The notes under the pieces were generated by a model that had not been told where the DNA came from, searched no databases, and was given only the letters and a program-made list of their open reading frames with translations. From Alicyclobacillus kakegawensis NBRC 103104 (GTDB taxonomy: Bacteria; Bacillota; Bacilli; Alicyclobacillales; Alicyclobacillaceae): a DNA stretch of 64,000 nt. The stretch covers positions 57,813-121,812 of the forward strand of contig NZ_BCRP01000010.1 of assembly GCF_001552655.1 (NCBI RefSeq), given 5' to 3'. A program made the translations under genes and the position numbers. Positions 17,688 to 26,691 of this stretch are shown here, piece by piece; the stretch's first letter is position 1, and the number at the start of each line of letters is the position of its first letter.

Positions 17688-18456
17688 ACACAGAGAGACC
17701 GGCCATGGTCCGGATTCGCCAAGGCCAGGCGAGCCGTTCGTGCCACCCCATGAGCGGCAGGCGCCGGATCTCGGCCCGCCACAGAGCACGCAGCCCAACA
17801 CGACGAGAAGCGACCACCAGGCAATTTTGCTCCATGCCTGGAAAGCCTACAGGCAGCACCAGCACCTCCGCGAAGGAATCGGTTAGGGCGCGCAGGAATC
17901 GGGCAGCCTCCCGGGCCGGCGGCACACTCATGATAATGTTGAAAGCCACCACCCCGGCTTCAGACAGATGAACATGAAGAAGATGGGCAAAGGAAGGTTG
18001 CAAACACGGGCTGTAGATGCGGTTCCGCAAGTAGGCATCGACAAAGATAAGGTCATAGACCTCCGAGCTCGTCTCCAGAAAACGAACCCCATCGCCGACG
18101 TAGTAGCGGGTCTCGTCGGTCGGCGGACTGTCAAAATACTCAAGCGCTACATCGACGACCGTCTCGTCCAGTTCAACGCCCACCTGCCGACACTCCGGCC
18201 ACAGACGGCGGACGGACCGCAAAGCCGTGCCGGTGCCTACGCCGACCGCCAGGAAACGCCGCGGCGCCTTCACGGCGGCAGCCAAAGCGTAAAACGCCCG
18301 TTGGTAGGGAAACACAGGCCGCCAAGGGCGGGCGATGTCCAAGGCGCCCTGCCAACCGCCGCCGCGGCCGAAACGGAGATAGCGGATACGCCCGCGGCGG
18401 ATGACTTGGATGTCATGCACCTGACCGCGACGTTCTAATTCCACGATTCCGTTCAC
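17683..18456 (-). CDS. Spermidine synthase-like (polyamine aminopropyltransferase fold) protein
   Basis: 257 residues. Rossmann core with FLAVGVGTGTALRSV, QVGVELDETVVDVA, YYVGDGVRFL and DLIFVDAYLRN, the pattern of spermidine synthases and related fused proteins. The canonical catalytic GGGDG is replaced by VGVGTG and the DAYD-type loop is altered, so it may methylate or transfer to another substrate. GTG 18456 overlaps the stop of the preceding small gene as GTGA. Confidence 0.7.
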   Translation of the reverse strand: MNGIVELERRGQVHDIQVIRRGRIRYLRFGRGGGWQGALDIARPWRPVFPYQRAFYALAAAVKAPRRFLAVGVGTGTALRSVRRLWPECRQVGVELDETVVDVALEYFDSPPTDETRYYVGDGVRFLETSSEVYDLIFVDAYLRNRIYSPCLQPSFAHLLHVHLSEAGVVAFNIIMSVPPAREAARFLRALTDSFAEVLVLPVGFPGMEQNCLVVASRRVGLRALWRAEIRRLPLMGWHERLAWPWRIRTMAGLSVL

Positions 18457-18737
18457 TGGCCCACCCCTTTGTGGTCATTTGGGTTGGATCCAGTATAGAC
18501 CACAAGCGGACGGGTTGTCGCTACGCGGTTCTGGGTTGTTGCCGTTGCCACAGGCGGGCTATGCGTGGCCACCATGGGCGGACGACGGACATAAACATCT
18601 GGAACATGCCGAAGTAGCGGAACAGCCGCGGGAGAAACAAAAGCATGCTGAGCAATTTCCTCATCTCCAAGATGGATTTTGAACGGACACCGCGGACATC
18701 TCGCTGCTAGGTTATGCACACGCTTCAGTTCGTGCAC
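18453..18737 (-). CDS. Small CPxC protein downstream of spoVAE
   Basis: About 94 residues, starting GTG 18737, 11 bases after the spoVAE stop. An ARCPRCPFKIHLGDEE segment at about residues 12-27 could be half a zinc site, followed by a Pro/Thr/Val-rich tail. Its stop overlaps the next start by 4 bases (GTGA), which favours a real coupled gene. The ribosome site is weak. No family recognised. Confidence 0.5.
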   Translation of the reverse strand: MHELKRVHNLAARCPRCPFKIHLGDEEIAQHAFVSPAAVPLLRHVPDVYVRRPPMVATHSPPVATATTQNRVATTRPLVVYTGSNPNDHKGVGQ

Positions 18738-18748
18738 AGGCTTCTGGA

Positions 18749-19114
18749 CTATCCTTTGGGTTTGGCCACCACGGCGGCCAAAAAGGCGAAGATGATGGCA
18801 GCCGAGATGCCTGCGCTGGTTACTTCAAAAATGCCGGTGATCACGCCAATCAGGCCGTGCAGCTTCATTTCCGCCAACGCCCCGTGCACCAACGAGTTGC
18901 CAAAGCTGGTGATAGGCACGGTGGCTCCCGCGCCGGCAAAGCGAATCAACGGATCATAAAGACCGACGCCGTCCAGCACCGCGCCGGCGACCACGAGAAT
19001 CACCATCACCTGTCCGGGATTGAGTTTCAGGGAGTCCATGAGAATTTGTCCGATGGCGCAGATGGCGCCGCCGACCAGAAATGCGTATAAAAACCCCTCC
19101 CAGCCCGCTTGCAT
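18749..19114 (-). CDS. spoVAE: Stage V sporulation protein AE
   Basis: 121 residues, membrane protein of the SpoVAC/SpoVAEB family: [32 protein letters not shown] and [15 protein letters not shown]. Part of the dipicolinic acid channel in the inner spore membrane. Starts just after spoVAD. Confidence 0.92.
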   Translation of the reverse strand: MQAGWEGFLYAFLVGGAICAIGQILMDSLKLNPGQVMVILVVAGAVLDGVGLYDPLIRFAGAGATVPITSFGNSLVHGALAEMKLHGLIGVITGIFEVTSAGISAAIIFAFLAAVVAKPKG

Positions 19115-19117
19115 AGG

Positions 19118-20131
19118 TCAATCCTCCATCCTTTCAAAGACAACGGCATGCGACACGGAAGGTACGCTTTCCCCCTGCTGAACGGTGACGGAAGACATCA
19201 AGGCGCCGGTGGCCGAGACCAAAATCCGCCGGAAAACCCCGGATGCCAATTGCCGCAGCAAATGAGCAAACGTGACCAGCGTGCAACAGGCCCCGCCGCT
19301 GCCGCCAGAGAGCACCTCGGGTTGGTCCTTGCGGTAGATCAGCAGACCGCAGTCAACCAATCGCTCTCCCATGTGATGACCATCGCGCGCAAACAGGTCC
19401 CGCAGGATGTTATGGCCAATGTGTCCAAGGTCGCCGGTGGCGATGCAATCGAAGTCGTCCCACTTGCGGCCGGTGTCCTGCAAGTGGGCGGTTATGGTGC
19501 TGTACGCCGCGGGCGCCATCGCTGCGCCCATTTCCCACGGACTTTTCACCTGCATATCCACGACCTGGCCGATGGTCGCCTCGGTGACGGCCACCTTGCC
19601 GCCACCGGCAGCGAGAATGGCGGCTCCTGCACCGGTCACCGTTCGTTGGGCGGTAGGTGGTTTTTGCGCCCCGTACTCCGTCGGGTAACGAAACTGCCGT
19701 TCAGCGGTCGCAAAGTGGCTCGACGTCCCCACGAGGACCTTTTCTGCGACACCGCTGTCTATGGTCAACGCGCCGATTGCGATTGCCTCGCAGATTGATG
19801 CACAGGCGCTGTAGACCCCGAGTAGCGGCACCGGATAGGCACGCAACCCGAAGTAGAAACTCGCCAGTTGCGCGTTGAGGTCCGCGCCAATCAACAAGTC
19901 GATGTCTGGCGGCTTGAGCTTCGCCTTGCTCAAGGCCACCTCCACGGCCTCGTCAAACAGGTGCTGCTCCGCCTGTTCCCAGGTGTTCAAACCGAGCCGG
20001 TCATCGTTGTGCCGAACGTCAAACTCGTCACCGAGCGGCCCCTCTCCCTCGTTCTTTCCAGCCACCGTCGCCGTCACCAAGACGCGCGGCGGGCGGGCAA
20101 ACCGCCACGTCTGAGTCCCCGCAAGCGGCAC
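19118..20131 (-). CDS. spoVAD: Stage V sporulation protein AD
   Basis: 337 residues, thiolase-like fold: VLVTATVAGKNEGEGPLGDEFD, LLIGADLNAQL, YSACASICEA, SSHFATAERQFRYPTEYG and the GSGGACCTLV region. SpoVAD binds dipicolinic acid during spore loading. GTG start after GGGGGG. Middle gene of spoVAC-D-E. Confidence 0.93.
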   Translation of the reverse strand: MPLAGTQTWRFARPPRVLVTATVAGKNEGEGPLGDEFDVRHNDDRLGLNTWEQAEQHLFDEAVEVALSKAKLKPPDIDLLIGADLNAQLASFYFGLRAYPVPLLGVYSACASICEAIAIGALTIDSGVAEKVLVGTSSHFATAERQFRYPTEYGAQKPPTAQRTVTGAGAAILAAGGGKVAVTEATIGQVVDMQVKSPWEMGAAMAPAAYSTITAHLQDTGRKWDDFDCIATGDLGHIGHNILRDLFARDGHHMGERLVDCGLLIYRKDQPEVLSGGSGGACCTLVTFAHLLRQLASGVFRRILVSATGALMSSVTVQQGESVPSVSHAVVFERMED

Positions 20132-20163
20132 CGGTATGTCCCCCCTGTCAGACCGAAAGTTGT

Positions 20164-20622
20164 CTAAAGGTGCAAAATGGCGTATCTGGCCAGGGCCACG
20201 AAGAAGGCGCTGACCACGCCGTAGACGATTACGGGCCCCGCCAATTTGAACATGTTACCGCCGACGCCGAGCACCAAGCCCTCACTGCGGTACTCCATGG
20301 CCGCCGACGCCATGGTATTGGCAAAGCCTGTTATCGGCACGGCCGATCCAGCCCCCGCCCAAGCGGCGAATCGGTCATACACGCCGAGCGCCGTGAAAAT
20401 GACGGATAGGAGCACCATCACCGCACTGGTCGGATTTCCCGCTTCCTTGGGACTGAAGTGACCGTATCGCACAAACAGCAGGAGGACGATTTGCCCGATG
20501 ACGCAGACGCCCCCACCCACCAAAAAGGCCCGAACGGTGTTGCGCAGCATCGGCCGAGATGGGGTATGGCGCTGAGCAAGCTGCTGATAGTCGGATGCGT
20601 CTTGACGAACGCGTGCAGGCAT
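20164..20622 (-). CDS. spoVAC: Stage V sporulation protein AC
   Basis: About 152 residues, membrane protein: AFLVGGGVCVIGQIVLLLF, NPTSAVMVLLSVIFTALGVYDR and GAGSAVPITGFANTMA. SpoVAC acts as a mechanosensitive part of the SpoVA channel. ATG 20622 has GGGAGGGG upstream. First gene of the spoVA operon here; spoVAA and spoVAB are absent. Confidence 0.92.
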   Translation of the reverse strand: MPARVRQDASDYQQLAQRHTPSRPMLRNTVRAFLVGGGVCVIGQIVLLLFVRYGHFSPKEAGNPTSAVMVLLSVIFTALGVYDRFAAWAGAGSAVPITGFANTMASAAMEYRSEGLVLGVGGNMFKLAGPVIVYGVVSAFFVALARYAILHL

Positions 20623-20695
20623 AAGACCCCTCCCTATACAAGCCTCCACCCCGCGGATGGAGCGTGGCTGTGCGCCGCCGGAGCAGGCGCTCGTA

Positions 20696-20725
20696 TAGTA
20701 TGTCCGAGGGGCTGGATGCTTACGC
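20696..20725 (-). promoter_or_regulatory. Sigma-G promoter of the spoVA operon
   Basis: On the minus strand GCGTA (20721-20725), 18 bases, then CATACTA (20696-20702), very close to the sigma-G consensus (GnATA, 17-18, CATACTA). It lies about 75 bases upstream of spoVAC, as expected for forespore expression. Confidence 0.7.
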
Positions 20726-20730
20726 GAAGG

Positions 20731-21489
20731 TCACGATTCGAGCTGTTGACGGATGGCGCGGAGGATTTTCTTCTCTAGACGGGACACCTGCACTTGGGAT
20801 ATTCCCAGCACGGCGGCAACGTCCGACTGGGTTTTATCCTTGAAAAAGCGCAAGTAGACAATCAGACGTTCCCGTTCTGGCAGGCGTCCCAAAACTTCGT
20901 GCAAGGCGATGTGGTCCAGCCAAGATACGCTCTCCTCGCCGGCAATCTGGTCCATCAGATAAATCGGGTCCCCGTCGTTTTCGAACACCGTTTCGTGGAT
21001 GGACGTGGGCGCGCGCAGCGCCTCTTGAGCAAACACAACTTCAGACGGGTCAATCCCCAACTCGTCGGCAATCTCAGTGATCTGCGGCTGTCGGCCCAAG
21101 CGCTTCGCCAATTCGTCGCGGGCGCGGCGAATGTGGCGCGCGGTCTCCTTCAAGCTGCGGCTGACCTTGACAGTGCTGTCGTCGCGCAGGAAGCGTTGGA
21201 TTTCGCCAATGATCATCGGGACAGCATATGTAGAAAATTTCACATCGTAACTCAGGTCAAATTTGTCGATAGCCTTCATGAGGCCAATGACACCAATCTG
21301 AAATAGGTCGTCCGCCTCGTAACCGCGGCCCAAGAACCTCTGCACCACAGCCCACACTAAACGCTGATTGCCAATCACAAGTTCATCCCGGGCCGCAACA
21401 TCCCCTTGCTGACTGCGCGCAATCAAGGCGCGAATCTCGTCGTCGGAATACCTACGGGAACGTTCCTCGGTATCATTGACATAATCCAT
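20731..21489 (-). CDS. sigF: RNA polymerase sigma-F factor
   Basis: 252 residues, sigma-70 family with regions 2 (DDLFQIGVIGLMKAIDKFD, FSTYAVPMIIGEIQRFLRDD), 3 and 4 (RERLIVYLRFFKDKTQSDVAAVLGISQVQVSRLEKK). First forespore sigma factor, held inactive by SpoIIAB. AGGAG precedes ATG 21489. Last gene of spoIIAA-spoIIAB-sigF. Confidence 0.94.
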   Translation of the reverse strand: MDYVNDTEERSRRYSDDEIRALIARSQQGDVAARDELVIGNQRLVWAVVQRFLGRGYEADDLFQIGVIGLMKAIDKFDLSYDVKFSTYAVPMIIGEIQRFLRDDSTVKVSRSLKETARHIRRARDELAKRLGRQPQITEIADELGIDPSEVVFAQEALRAPTSIHETVFENDGDPIYLMDQIAGEESVSWLDHIALHEVLGRLPERERLIVYLRFFKDKTQSDVAAVLGISQVQVSRLEKKILRAIRQQLES

Positions 21490-21504
21490 GCGAGAGGTCT
21501 CCTA

Positions 21505-21972
21505 TCACTGACCATCCAGGACCGGCGCCATCCGCTTGCGCATCCGGACCTTTGTGCCATGTTCGGGAATCGACTCGATGACTAGCTCATCTACGAAGTT
21601 TTCCATTATCGTTATACCCATTCCCGACCGCTCCAATTCGGGCCGGGACGTATAGAGCGGCTGTCTGGCCTGCTCAATGTCCTCAATCCCGACGCCATCA
21701 TCTTCAATCACGACTTCCACCACTCCCTGGTGGATAGCACATTCAATCCGCACCTCACCGGGGGAGTCCACATAGCCGTGAATGATAGCGTTGGTCACGG
21801 CCTCAGAAACGGCCGTCTTCAACTCCGTCAACTGCTCCATCGTCGGATCCAACTGGGCGGCAAAGGAGGCCACCGCCACACGCGCCAACGATTCGTTCTC
21901 GGATTGGGCGGGGAATTGGAGACGCAAGTAATTGTCCACCGCCACTTTGGTCTGCAGTTCGCGATTCATCAT
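21505..21972 (-). CDS. spoIIAB: Anti-sigma F factor / serine kinase SpoIIAB
   Basis: 155 residues, GHKL ATPase: [17 protein letters not shown] (N box), [10 protein letters not shown] (G1) and [14 protein letters not shown] (G2). Binds SigF and phosphorylates SpoIIAA. The start lies directly after the spoIIAA stop, with GGGAGGGATGA as ribosome site. Confidence 0.94.
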   Translation of the reverse strand: MMNRELQTKVAVDNYLRLQFPAQSENESLARVAVASFAAQLDPTMEQLTELKTAVSEAVTNAIIHGYVDSPGEVRIECAIHQGVVEVVIEDDGVGIEDIEQARQPLYTSRPELERSGMGITIMENFVDELVIESIPEHGTKVRMRKRMAPVLDGQ

Positions 21973-22317
21973 TCATCCCTCCCGCACAAGTTGCAGCGCC
22001 TCGTCCACCGTCGCGGTGACAGGGAGGATGCGCCTGAGCCCGGACAGTTCGAACAAGCGAGCCAGGGACTCGTTCACCTCACACAGGGCCATCCGCCCGT
22101 GCCGTTCGGTCACAGTCCTGTACCGCCCAAGAATCAATCCCAAAGCGGAACTGTCCACAAAATCGATATCCCGAAACGACATCACCAACCCTCGGTGGCC
22201 TGTTCTTTCTAATTCCGCCTCAATTTCATTCCGGATGGTTTCCACTTCATGGTGACCCAATTCCCCGCCGAGTTTCACCACCACCACGCCATCATGCACC
22301 TGCAGCTGCATGACCAT
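21973..22317 (-). CDS. spoIIAA: Anti-sigma F factor antagonist SpoIIAA
   Basis: 114 residues, STAS domain. The phosphorylated serine lies in DFVDSSALGLILGRY. Unphosphorylated SpoIIAA frees SigF from SpoIIAB. ATG 22317 is set by GGGGGGAG upstream; the frame extends to 22341 without a better site. Confidence 0.93.
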   Translation of the reverse strand: MVMQLQVHDGVVVVKLGGELGHHEVETIRNEIEAELERTGHRGLVMSFRDIDFVDSSALGLILGRYRTVTERHGRMALCEVNESLARLFELSGLRRILPVTATVDEALQLVREG

Positions 22318-22351
22318 GCTGCTCCCCCCAATCAGACTCACTTCACCTTAA

Positions 22352-22380
22352 CTATTTGTGAAGGACGCATGTTCTCCTGC
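22352..22380 (-). promoter_or_regulatory. Possible sigma-H promoter of spoIIA
   Basis: On the minus strand GCAGGAGAA (22372-22380, fits RnAGGAwww) is followed after 11 bases by CACAAATAG (22352-22360), an imperfect RnnGAATww. About 35 bases before the spoIIAA start. spoIIA is a sigma-H operon in B. subtilis. Confidence 0.45.
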
Positions 22381-22509
22381 ATGCCTGACAAAAGAAGAAA
22401 AAAAGCCCTAAATTTCGACACAGCGCTGGATTTCGCGCTTGAAAAGGGATATGCAGATTCCGGAATTTATAGTAGAATACATAGAATCAAGAGTATGGCG
22501 GAGGACGAT

Positions 22510-23823
22510 ATGGAAGAGACTTTGGGGAACAAGCTGCGTGAATTACGCGTCGCCAAAGGCATGACTCAGTCCGCCTTGGGGCGCGATTTGGTGACCGCCA
22601 GCATGATCAGCCAGATTGAATCCAACCGGGTGGTACCGACGCAGCGCCTGCTGGAGCAATTGTTGGAGCGGCTGGACGCCGACAGGGATGAGTTTCGCTC
22701 GCTCCTGAAAGCCAACGAGAACCTGCAGCGGTACCGGGAGGCCAAAACATTAATGGAGCGAGGCGATGCGCGTCGTGCCCGGGAACTGCTGCTACAAGTG
22801 ATTGAAGACGTGCCCGCTCAGGTGAGGACGGACAAGGTCTATGCCGAACTGGGCGAATGTTGCTTAAAATTGGGACTTGAAGATGAGGCCGTACGCATGT
22901 ACGAGACAGCGCTGGCCTTTACGTTGGAGCATGGAGATATCTCCACCAGCGTCCACTACTATTACCAGTTGGGTCACGTGGAACGCGGACGGCGACGCCT
23001 GCAGGCAGCCGCCATGTTCTGGCGCCGCGGGAGTGAATTGTTGGAGCGATATCCAAGATTGCGCATGCCGGTTTCCGTCAAGCTGGAGAACAATCTGGCG
23101 AGAGTTTATTACCTTTCACGCCAATACAACAAAGCGCTCATCCATTATCAGCGCGCCTGTACCGCTGCCCAAGCCTACGGCCAAGTCCGTGACTTGGCCG
23201 TTATCCATCACGGATTGGCAAACGTATTGGTGGAAATGGAGCGATTTGACGAAGCGCGCGAACACACGGATGAGGCCTTGTCTCTGTACGAGTCGGTCGG
23301 CCACTCGCGAGGCGTCCACCAATGTCTTATCAACCAAGCGATCATCCTGCGCCGCGAAGGTTTGTATGAAGCCGCCATCGCCCATTTGCAAAGTTGTCAG
23401 AACCGCCGCGCTTTGCGCCAAGACCCGCCTCGGTACACCAAGCTACAAATTGAGTTGGCGAGAAACCGTTTGGCGCTCGGAGATCGGGAAGCCGCGATGC
23501 AGTTGCTCGATACCGTGCATCGGGAATCCGTGCGGGAGCCCGAGTTGGCACAAGAAGTGCATTGGGTGCGGGCCCAATGCTTGATGGCGATGCAGCGCGT
23601 CGAAGAAGCCGCGTCAACGCTAGAAGCCGCGCTGCCGTTGACCGATACTGTGGAAGATCCGCTGGCCAAGTTACGCGTGTGGCGGCAGTTGAGCAAACTG
23701 TACCGCGAATTGGACAGGCCGCATCAAGCCCTGTCGGCGGAACTGGAGGCGCTGCAGATCATGCGGCGGCGGATTCCATCACCGCGCGTCCTACCGGGAA
23801 ACAGGGTCATGAATATTTCCTGA
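22510..23823 (+). CDS. HTH (XRE) plus tetratricopeptide-repeat regulator
   Basis: 437 residues. N-terminal Cro/C1 helix-turn-helix (about 5-60; MTQSALGRDLVTASMISQIESNR) followed by at least six TPR-like helical pairs to the C-terminus (for example YAELGECCLKLGLEDEAVRMYETAL). This architecture is seen in Rgg/PlcR/NprR-like and Rap-like regulators that bind peptides. ATG 22510 with GGAGG is preferred over the longer open frame, which overlaps spoIIAA. It lies divergent to spoIIAA and splits it from dacF. No small pheromone gene is evident downstream. Confidence 0.8.
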   Translation: MEETLGNKLRELRVAKGMTQSALGRDLVTASMISQIESNRVVPTQRLLEQLLERLDADRDEFRSLLKANENLQRYREAKTLMERGDARRARELLLQVIEDVPAQVRTDKVYAELGECCLKLGLEDEAVRMYETALAFTLEHGDISTSVHYYYQLGHVERGRRRLQAAAMFWRRGSELLERYPRLRMPVSVKLENNLARVYYLSRQYNKALIHYQRACTAAQAYGQVRDLAVIHHGLANVLVEMERFDEAREHTDEALSLYESVGHSRGVHQCLINQAIILRREGLYEAAIAHLQSCQNRRALRQDPPRYTKLQIELARNRLALGDREAAMQLLDTVHRESVREPELAQEVHWVRAQCLMAMQRVEEAASTLEAALPLTDTVEDPLAKLRVWRQLSKLYRELDRPHQALSAELEALQIMRRRIPSPRVLPGNRVMNIS

Positions 23824-23878
23824 ACAATAGCAGAAATCGACTGAATGCACGGCTATGTCTTGTTGTATGACAAAATAC

Positions 23879-23914
23879 GACCGGTTGACGTGCACAGAGG
23901 CGGACCAACCGGTC
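23879..23914 (-). terminator. Possible terminator after dacF
   Basis: Nine-base inverted repeat (23879-23887 with 23906-23914) with an 18-base loop, in the gap between the convergent HTH-TPR gene and dacF. On the minus strand it is followed by TCGTATTTTG. The large loop and weak T tract lower confidence. Confidence 0.4.
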
Positions 23915-23928
23915 GCAACGGTTCCATC

Positions 23929-25200
23929 TCAATGGCCGAAGGTGACAATCTTTCTCACCGTTTGCCCGACACTTTGGAAAAATCCAGCCTTCTTGACCGG
24001 TGCAGCGGCAATCAAAGGAACTTCCGCCGCGATTCGCTGGTGTTCCAGGTCGTAGATTTGTAGTGTCCCCACTCGTTGTCCTTGCTGGATTGGTGCCTTG
24101 ACCCGCTGCAGGTTCATCCGGGTCTCGTATCGAACAGAACTTCCTTTCTCGCGCAAGATGCCGACGGTATCGGCCACCTTCACCGGTACGAACGGCGGAT
24201 TGCCGTGGATGACCTCCACCTTCCCCACCGTCCGGCCGGCCGGGTACAACACCTTCGATTCAAATTGGCCAAAGGCCCAATTCAACATCTGAGTGACCTC
24301 TTGATTCCGGACGGTGACCTTGGGTTCACCCATGACAATGGCGATGACCCGAAAATCCCCGCGGCGCGCTGTGGCGGATAGGCAGTATTTGGCCTCGGTG
24401 GTATAGCCTGTTTTCAAGCCGTCAACCCCGTCGTAAAATCGCACCAACTTATTGGTATTGACCAGCCAGAGCGGGTGCGTTGTATCCTTGCGCAGGTAAT
24501 CACTGTAGACCGAGGTCCAACGTGTGATTTGGCTGTGTTTCAGCAATTCACGCGACATGAGGGCGATGTCGTGGGCGCTGCTGTAATGGTTGGCGGCGGG
24601 CAAGCCGTTGCTGTTGGCGAAGTGAGTATCCAACATGCCCAGCTCGCGGGCGCGCTGGTTCATCCGACGGACAAAAGCCTGTTCCGTGCCGTTCAAGTGC
24701 TCAGCCATGGCCACACAGGCGTCGTTGGCGCTGGCCATGGCGATGCTTTTGATCAGGTCATCGACGGTCATGACCTCACCCGGCTCCAGAAAGACCTGGG
24801 AGCCCCCCATGCTGGCGGCATATTCACTGGCCTTCACCGGATCGGATAGCTTGATCTTCCCTCGGTCGATGTCCTCCATGATGAGCAACAGAGTCATGAT
24901 TTTGGTGATGCTCGCCATCGGAAGCCGCTCATGCGCGTCCTTTTCAAACAACACCTTGCCGGTGGCGAAATCCATCAGGACCGCGGAACGTGCGTGTGCC
25001 GCCAATTCCCCTGTGCCCGCGTCCGCGGTCTCTTTAAGCGGCAGCGGAGGGTTTTCATGAATGCCGACGTGAATGCCCGCAGGATGTATCGATGAACTTA
25101 GGCTCTCGGCCCGTGCCTGGCCGGACACCGACGTCATCAACATGGAACAGCAGACCAATGAAATCCATGCAGGAGCGAAGCGACCTGTACCCTTCCCCAT
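23929..25200 (-). CDS. dacF: Serine-type D-Ala-D-Ala carboxypeptidase (DacF)
   Basis: 423 residues. Signal peptide (about 1-32), then a penicillin-binding domain with SITK (Ser97-Lys100), SAN in ASANDACV and KTG in DGLKTGYT, followed by a C-terminal beta domain and an amphipathic end helix. Trims peptidoglycan stem peptides; DacF affects forespore cortex crosslinking. ATG 25200 is set by GGGGGG upstream. In B. subtilis it is the first gene before spoIIAA; here it is separated by a divergent gene. Confidence 0.88.
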   Translation of the reverse strand: MGKGTGRFAPAWISLVCCSMLMTSVSGQARAESLSSSIHPAGIHVGIHENPPLPLKETADAGTGELAAHARSAVLMDFATGKVLFEKDAHERLPMASITKIMTLLLIMEDIDRGKIKLSDPVKASEYAASMGGSQVFLEPGEVMTVDDLIKSIAMASANDACVAMAEHLNGTEQAFVRRMNQRARELGMLDTHFANSNGLPAANHYSSAHDIALMSRELLKHSQITRWTSVYSDYLRKDTTHPLWLVNTNKLVRFYDGVDGLKTGYTTEAKYCLSATARRGDFRVIAIVMGEPKVTVRNQEVTQMLNWAFGQFESKVLYPAGRTVGKVEVIHGNPPFVPVKVADTVGILREKGSSVRYETRMNLQRVKAPIQQGQRVGTLQIYDLEHQRIAAEVPLIAAAPVKKAGFFQSVGQTVRKIVTFGH

Positions 25201-25279
25201 TCTGGATGGCCCCCCATACATACGGTTCTGGGCGTAGTTTGCGACAATACACATGGTTTATGATGGGGGCCGACATGAA

Positions 25280-25310
25280 GAAAAAGGATGCCTTAGTGCC
25301 AGGCATCCTT
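25280..25310 (-). terminator. Rho-independent terminator after the DUF1540 gene
   Basis: Perfect 10 bp stem (25284-25293 with 25301-25310), 7-base loop, followed on the minus strand by TTTTTC. It ends the upstream minus-strand unit and shows that dacF is transcribed separately. Confidence 0.8.
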
Positions 25311-25370
25311 CCATCAGGAGACGATTTCCGTGCCTTGTATGGCTGAAAACTCCAGTTGAAAAGTCCGGTC

Positions 25371-25565
25371 TTATGGATGGGCAGCGAGATCGGCGTCCGC
25401 GTGCCCGTCGTCAAAGTCCCGGTACCGGAACGTCCGGCACATGGTTCCTTTGCTGGTCCCTACAATATCGTTGCCGTTGGACCGCACCTCAATGGCGTCC
25501 GCCAGGCATCGATCATCCGCGTTGAAGACACACTCCTCCACAAAGCAGGTCACACCCTTGGGCAT
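25371..25565 (-). CDS. DUF1540 domain protein
   Basis: 64 residues. Four cysteines in the family pattern (CFVEEC, then C in DDRCLA, then MCRTF) suggest a small metal-binding protein. ATG 25565 is preceded by AGAGGAGGTGAGG, a near-perfect ribosome site. Members occur in spore formers; role unknown. Followed by a strong terminator. Confidence 0.8.
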   Translation of the reverse strand: MPKGVTCFVEECVFNADDRCLADAIEVRSNGNDIVGTSKGTMCRTFRYRDFDDGHADADLAAHP

Positions 25566-25685
25566 ATCCTCACCTCCTCTGGATAGGGTGACAGGATGAC
25601 GGTCACTCCATCCCAGGAAGGAAGCAGGCAGATTGAGCCATTGTCCCTGTTGGCCCCCTGATTTGTCAGGCGTGCGACTCAACTT

Positions 25686-26573
25686 TCAGGCACGCGGATG
25701 AGAACTTGCGTATAGCTCACGCAGGCGCCCCCGCGTAACGTGCGTATAAATCTGCGTTGTGGAGATATCGGCATGCCCCAGCATCTCCTGAACAGCCCGC
25801 AGGTCGGCTCCCCGTTCCAGAAGGTGGGTGGCAAAGGAATGGCGCAAAGTGTGCGGCGTGATATCCTTTACAATGCCCGCCAGTTTCGCGTATTTTTTCA
25901 ACAACTTCCAAAAGCCCTGTCTCGACATGCGTTCCCCCAGATGGTTCAGGAACAGGGCGGAATCGTCCGTCAGGCGCAAAAACTCCGGGCGTGACTGCTG
26001 CAAATAGGCGGACAGCACCTGAACAGCGATATCGCCAACAGGTATCACCCGTTCCTTGTCTCCTTTGCCTGTACATCGAAGAAAGCCGGCTGCCAGGTTC
26101 AAGTCCTCCACATTGAGAGAAACCAGCTCACTGACACGAATCCCGGTCGCATACAGCAGCTCTAGCATCGCCCGGTCGCGCAGCCCTGCCACCGTCTGCA
26201 AATTGGGTGCGGCCAACAGGCGCTCCACCTCATCCACGCTTAGCACCTTGGGCAACCGCTTTTCAATTTTCGGCGTGTCCACGTGGGCGGTCGGATCCAC
26301 CGTGAGGACATCGGTGGCGACGAGATAGTGAAAAAACGAGCGAATACTGGCCAGGTTACGAGATATGGTAGAATTAGCCCGCCCCTGTTGGCGCAGGCTG
26401 GCGAGATAGGACAGGATGTGTTGCTGCGTGACCCCCTCCACCGGTACGTGACACTGGTTTTCCACATACGCCAGAAAAGTGGATAAATCGCGCCGATACG
26501 ACTCCAACGTGTTCTTGGCCAGGCCGCGTTCAACCACGAGATAATCTGAGAAATCCGCAATCCACTGCGTCAT
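25686..26573 (-). CDS. xerD: Site-specific tyrosine recombinase XerD
   Basis: 295 residues. N-terminal SAM-like DNA-binding domain, C-terminal catalytic domain with Arg in GIRVSEL, Lys in GKGDKERV, HTLRHSFATH, His in LGHADIS and nucleophile Tyr in QIYTHV. Works with XerC at dif to resolve chromosome dimers. AAGGAG precedes ATG. Follows yqzK, the usual order in Bacillales. Confidence 0.9.
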   Translation of the reverse strand: MTQWIADFSDYLVVERGLAKNTLESYRRDLSTFLAYVENQCHVPVEGVTQQHILSYLASLRQQGRANSTISRNLASIRSFFHYLVATDVLTVDPTAHVDTPKIEKRLPKVLSVDEVERLLAAPNLQTVAGLRDRAMLELLYATGIRVSELVSLNVEDLNLAAGFLRCTGKGDKERVIPVGDIAVQVLSAYLQQSRPEFLRLTDDSALFLNHLGERMSRQGFWKLLKKYAKLAGIVKDITPHTLRHSFATHLLERGADLRAVQEMLGHADISTTQIYTHVTRGRLRELYASSHPRA

Positions 26574-26691
26574 GGCAAAGCTCCTTCGATGTCACCTACA
26601 TCGTGCGGTTTGCGTCCGCTCTATGAGTAGTTCCACGCTTGGGGAGAAAATCCTGCCCCACGGTGCATGACCCGGCCTCAAGGTCGGACGC

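Noticed and set aside
22249..22509. N-terminal extension of the HTH-TPR frame
   Set aside because: It runs antisense through spoIIAA and its promoter and is followed by a strong ribosome site at ATG 22510.
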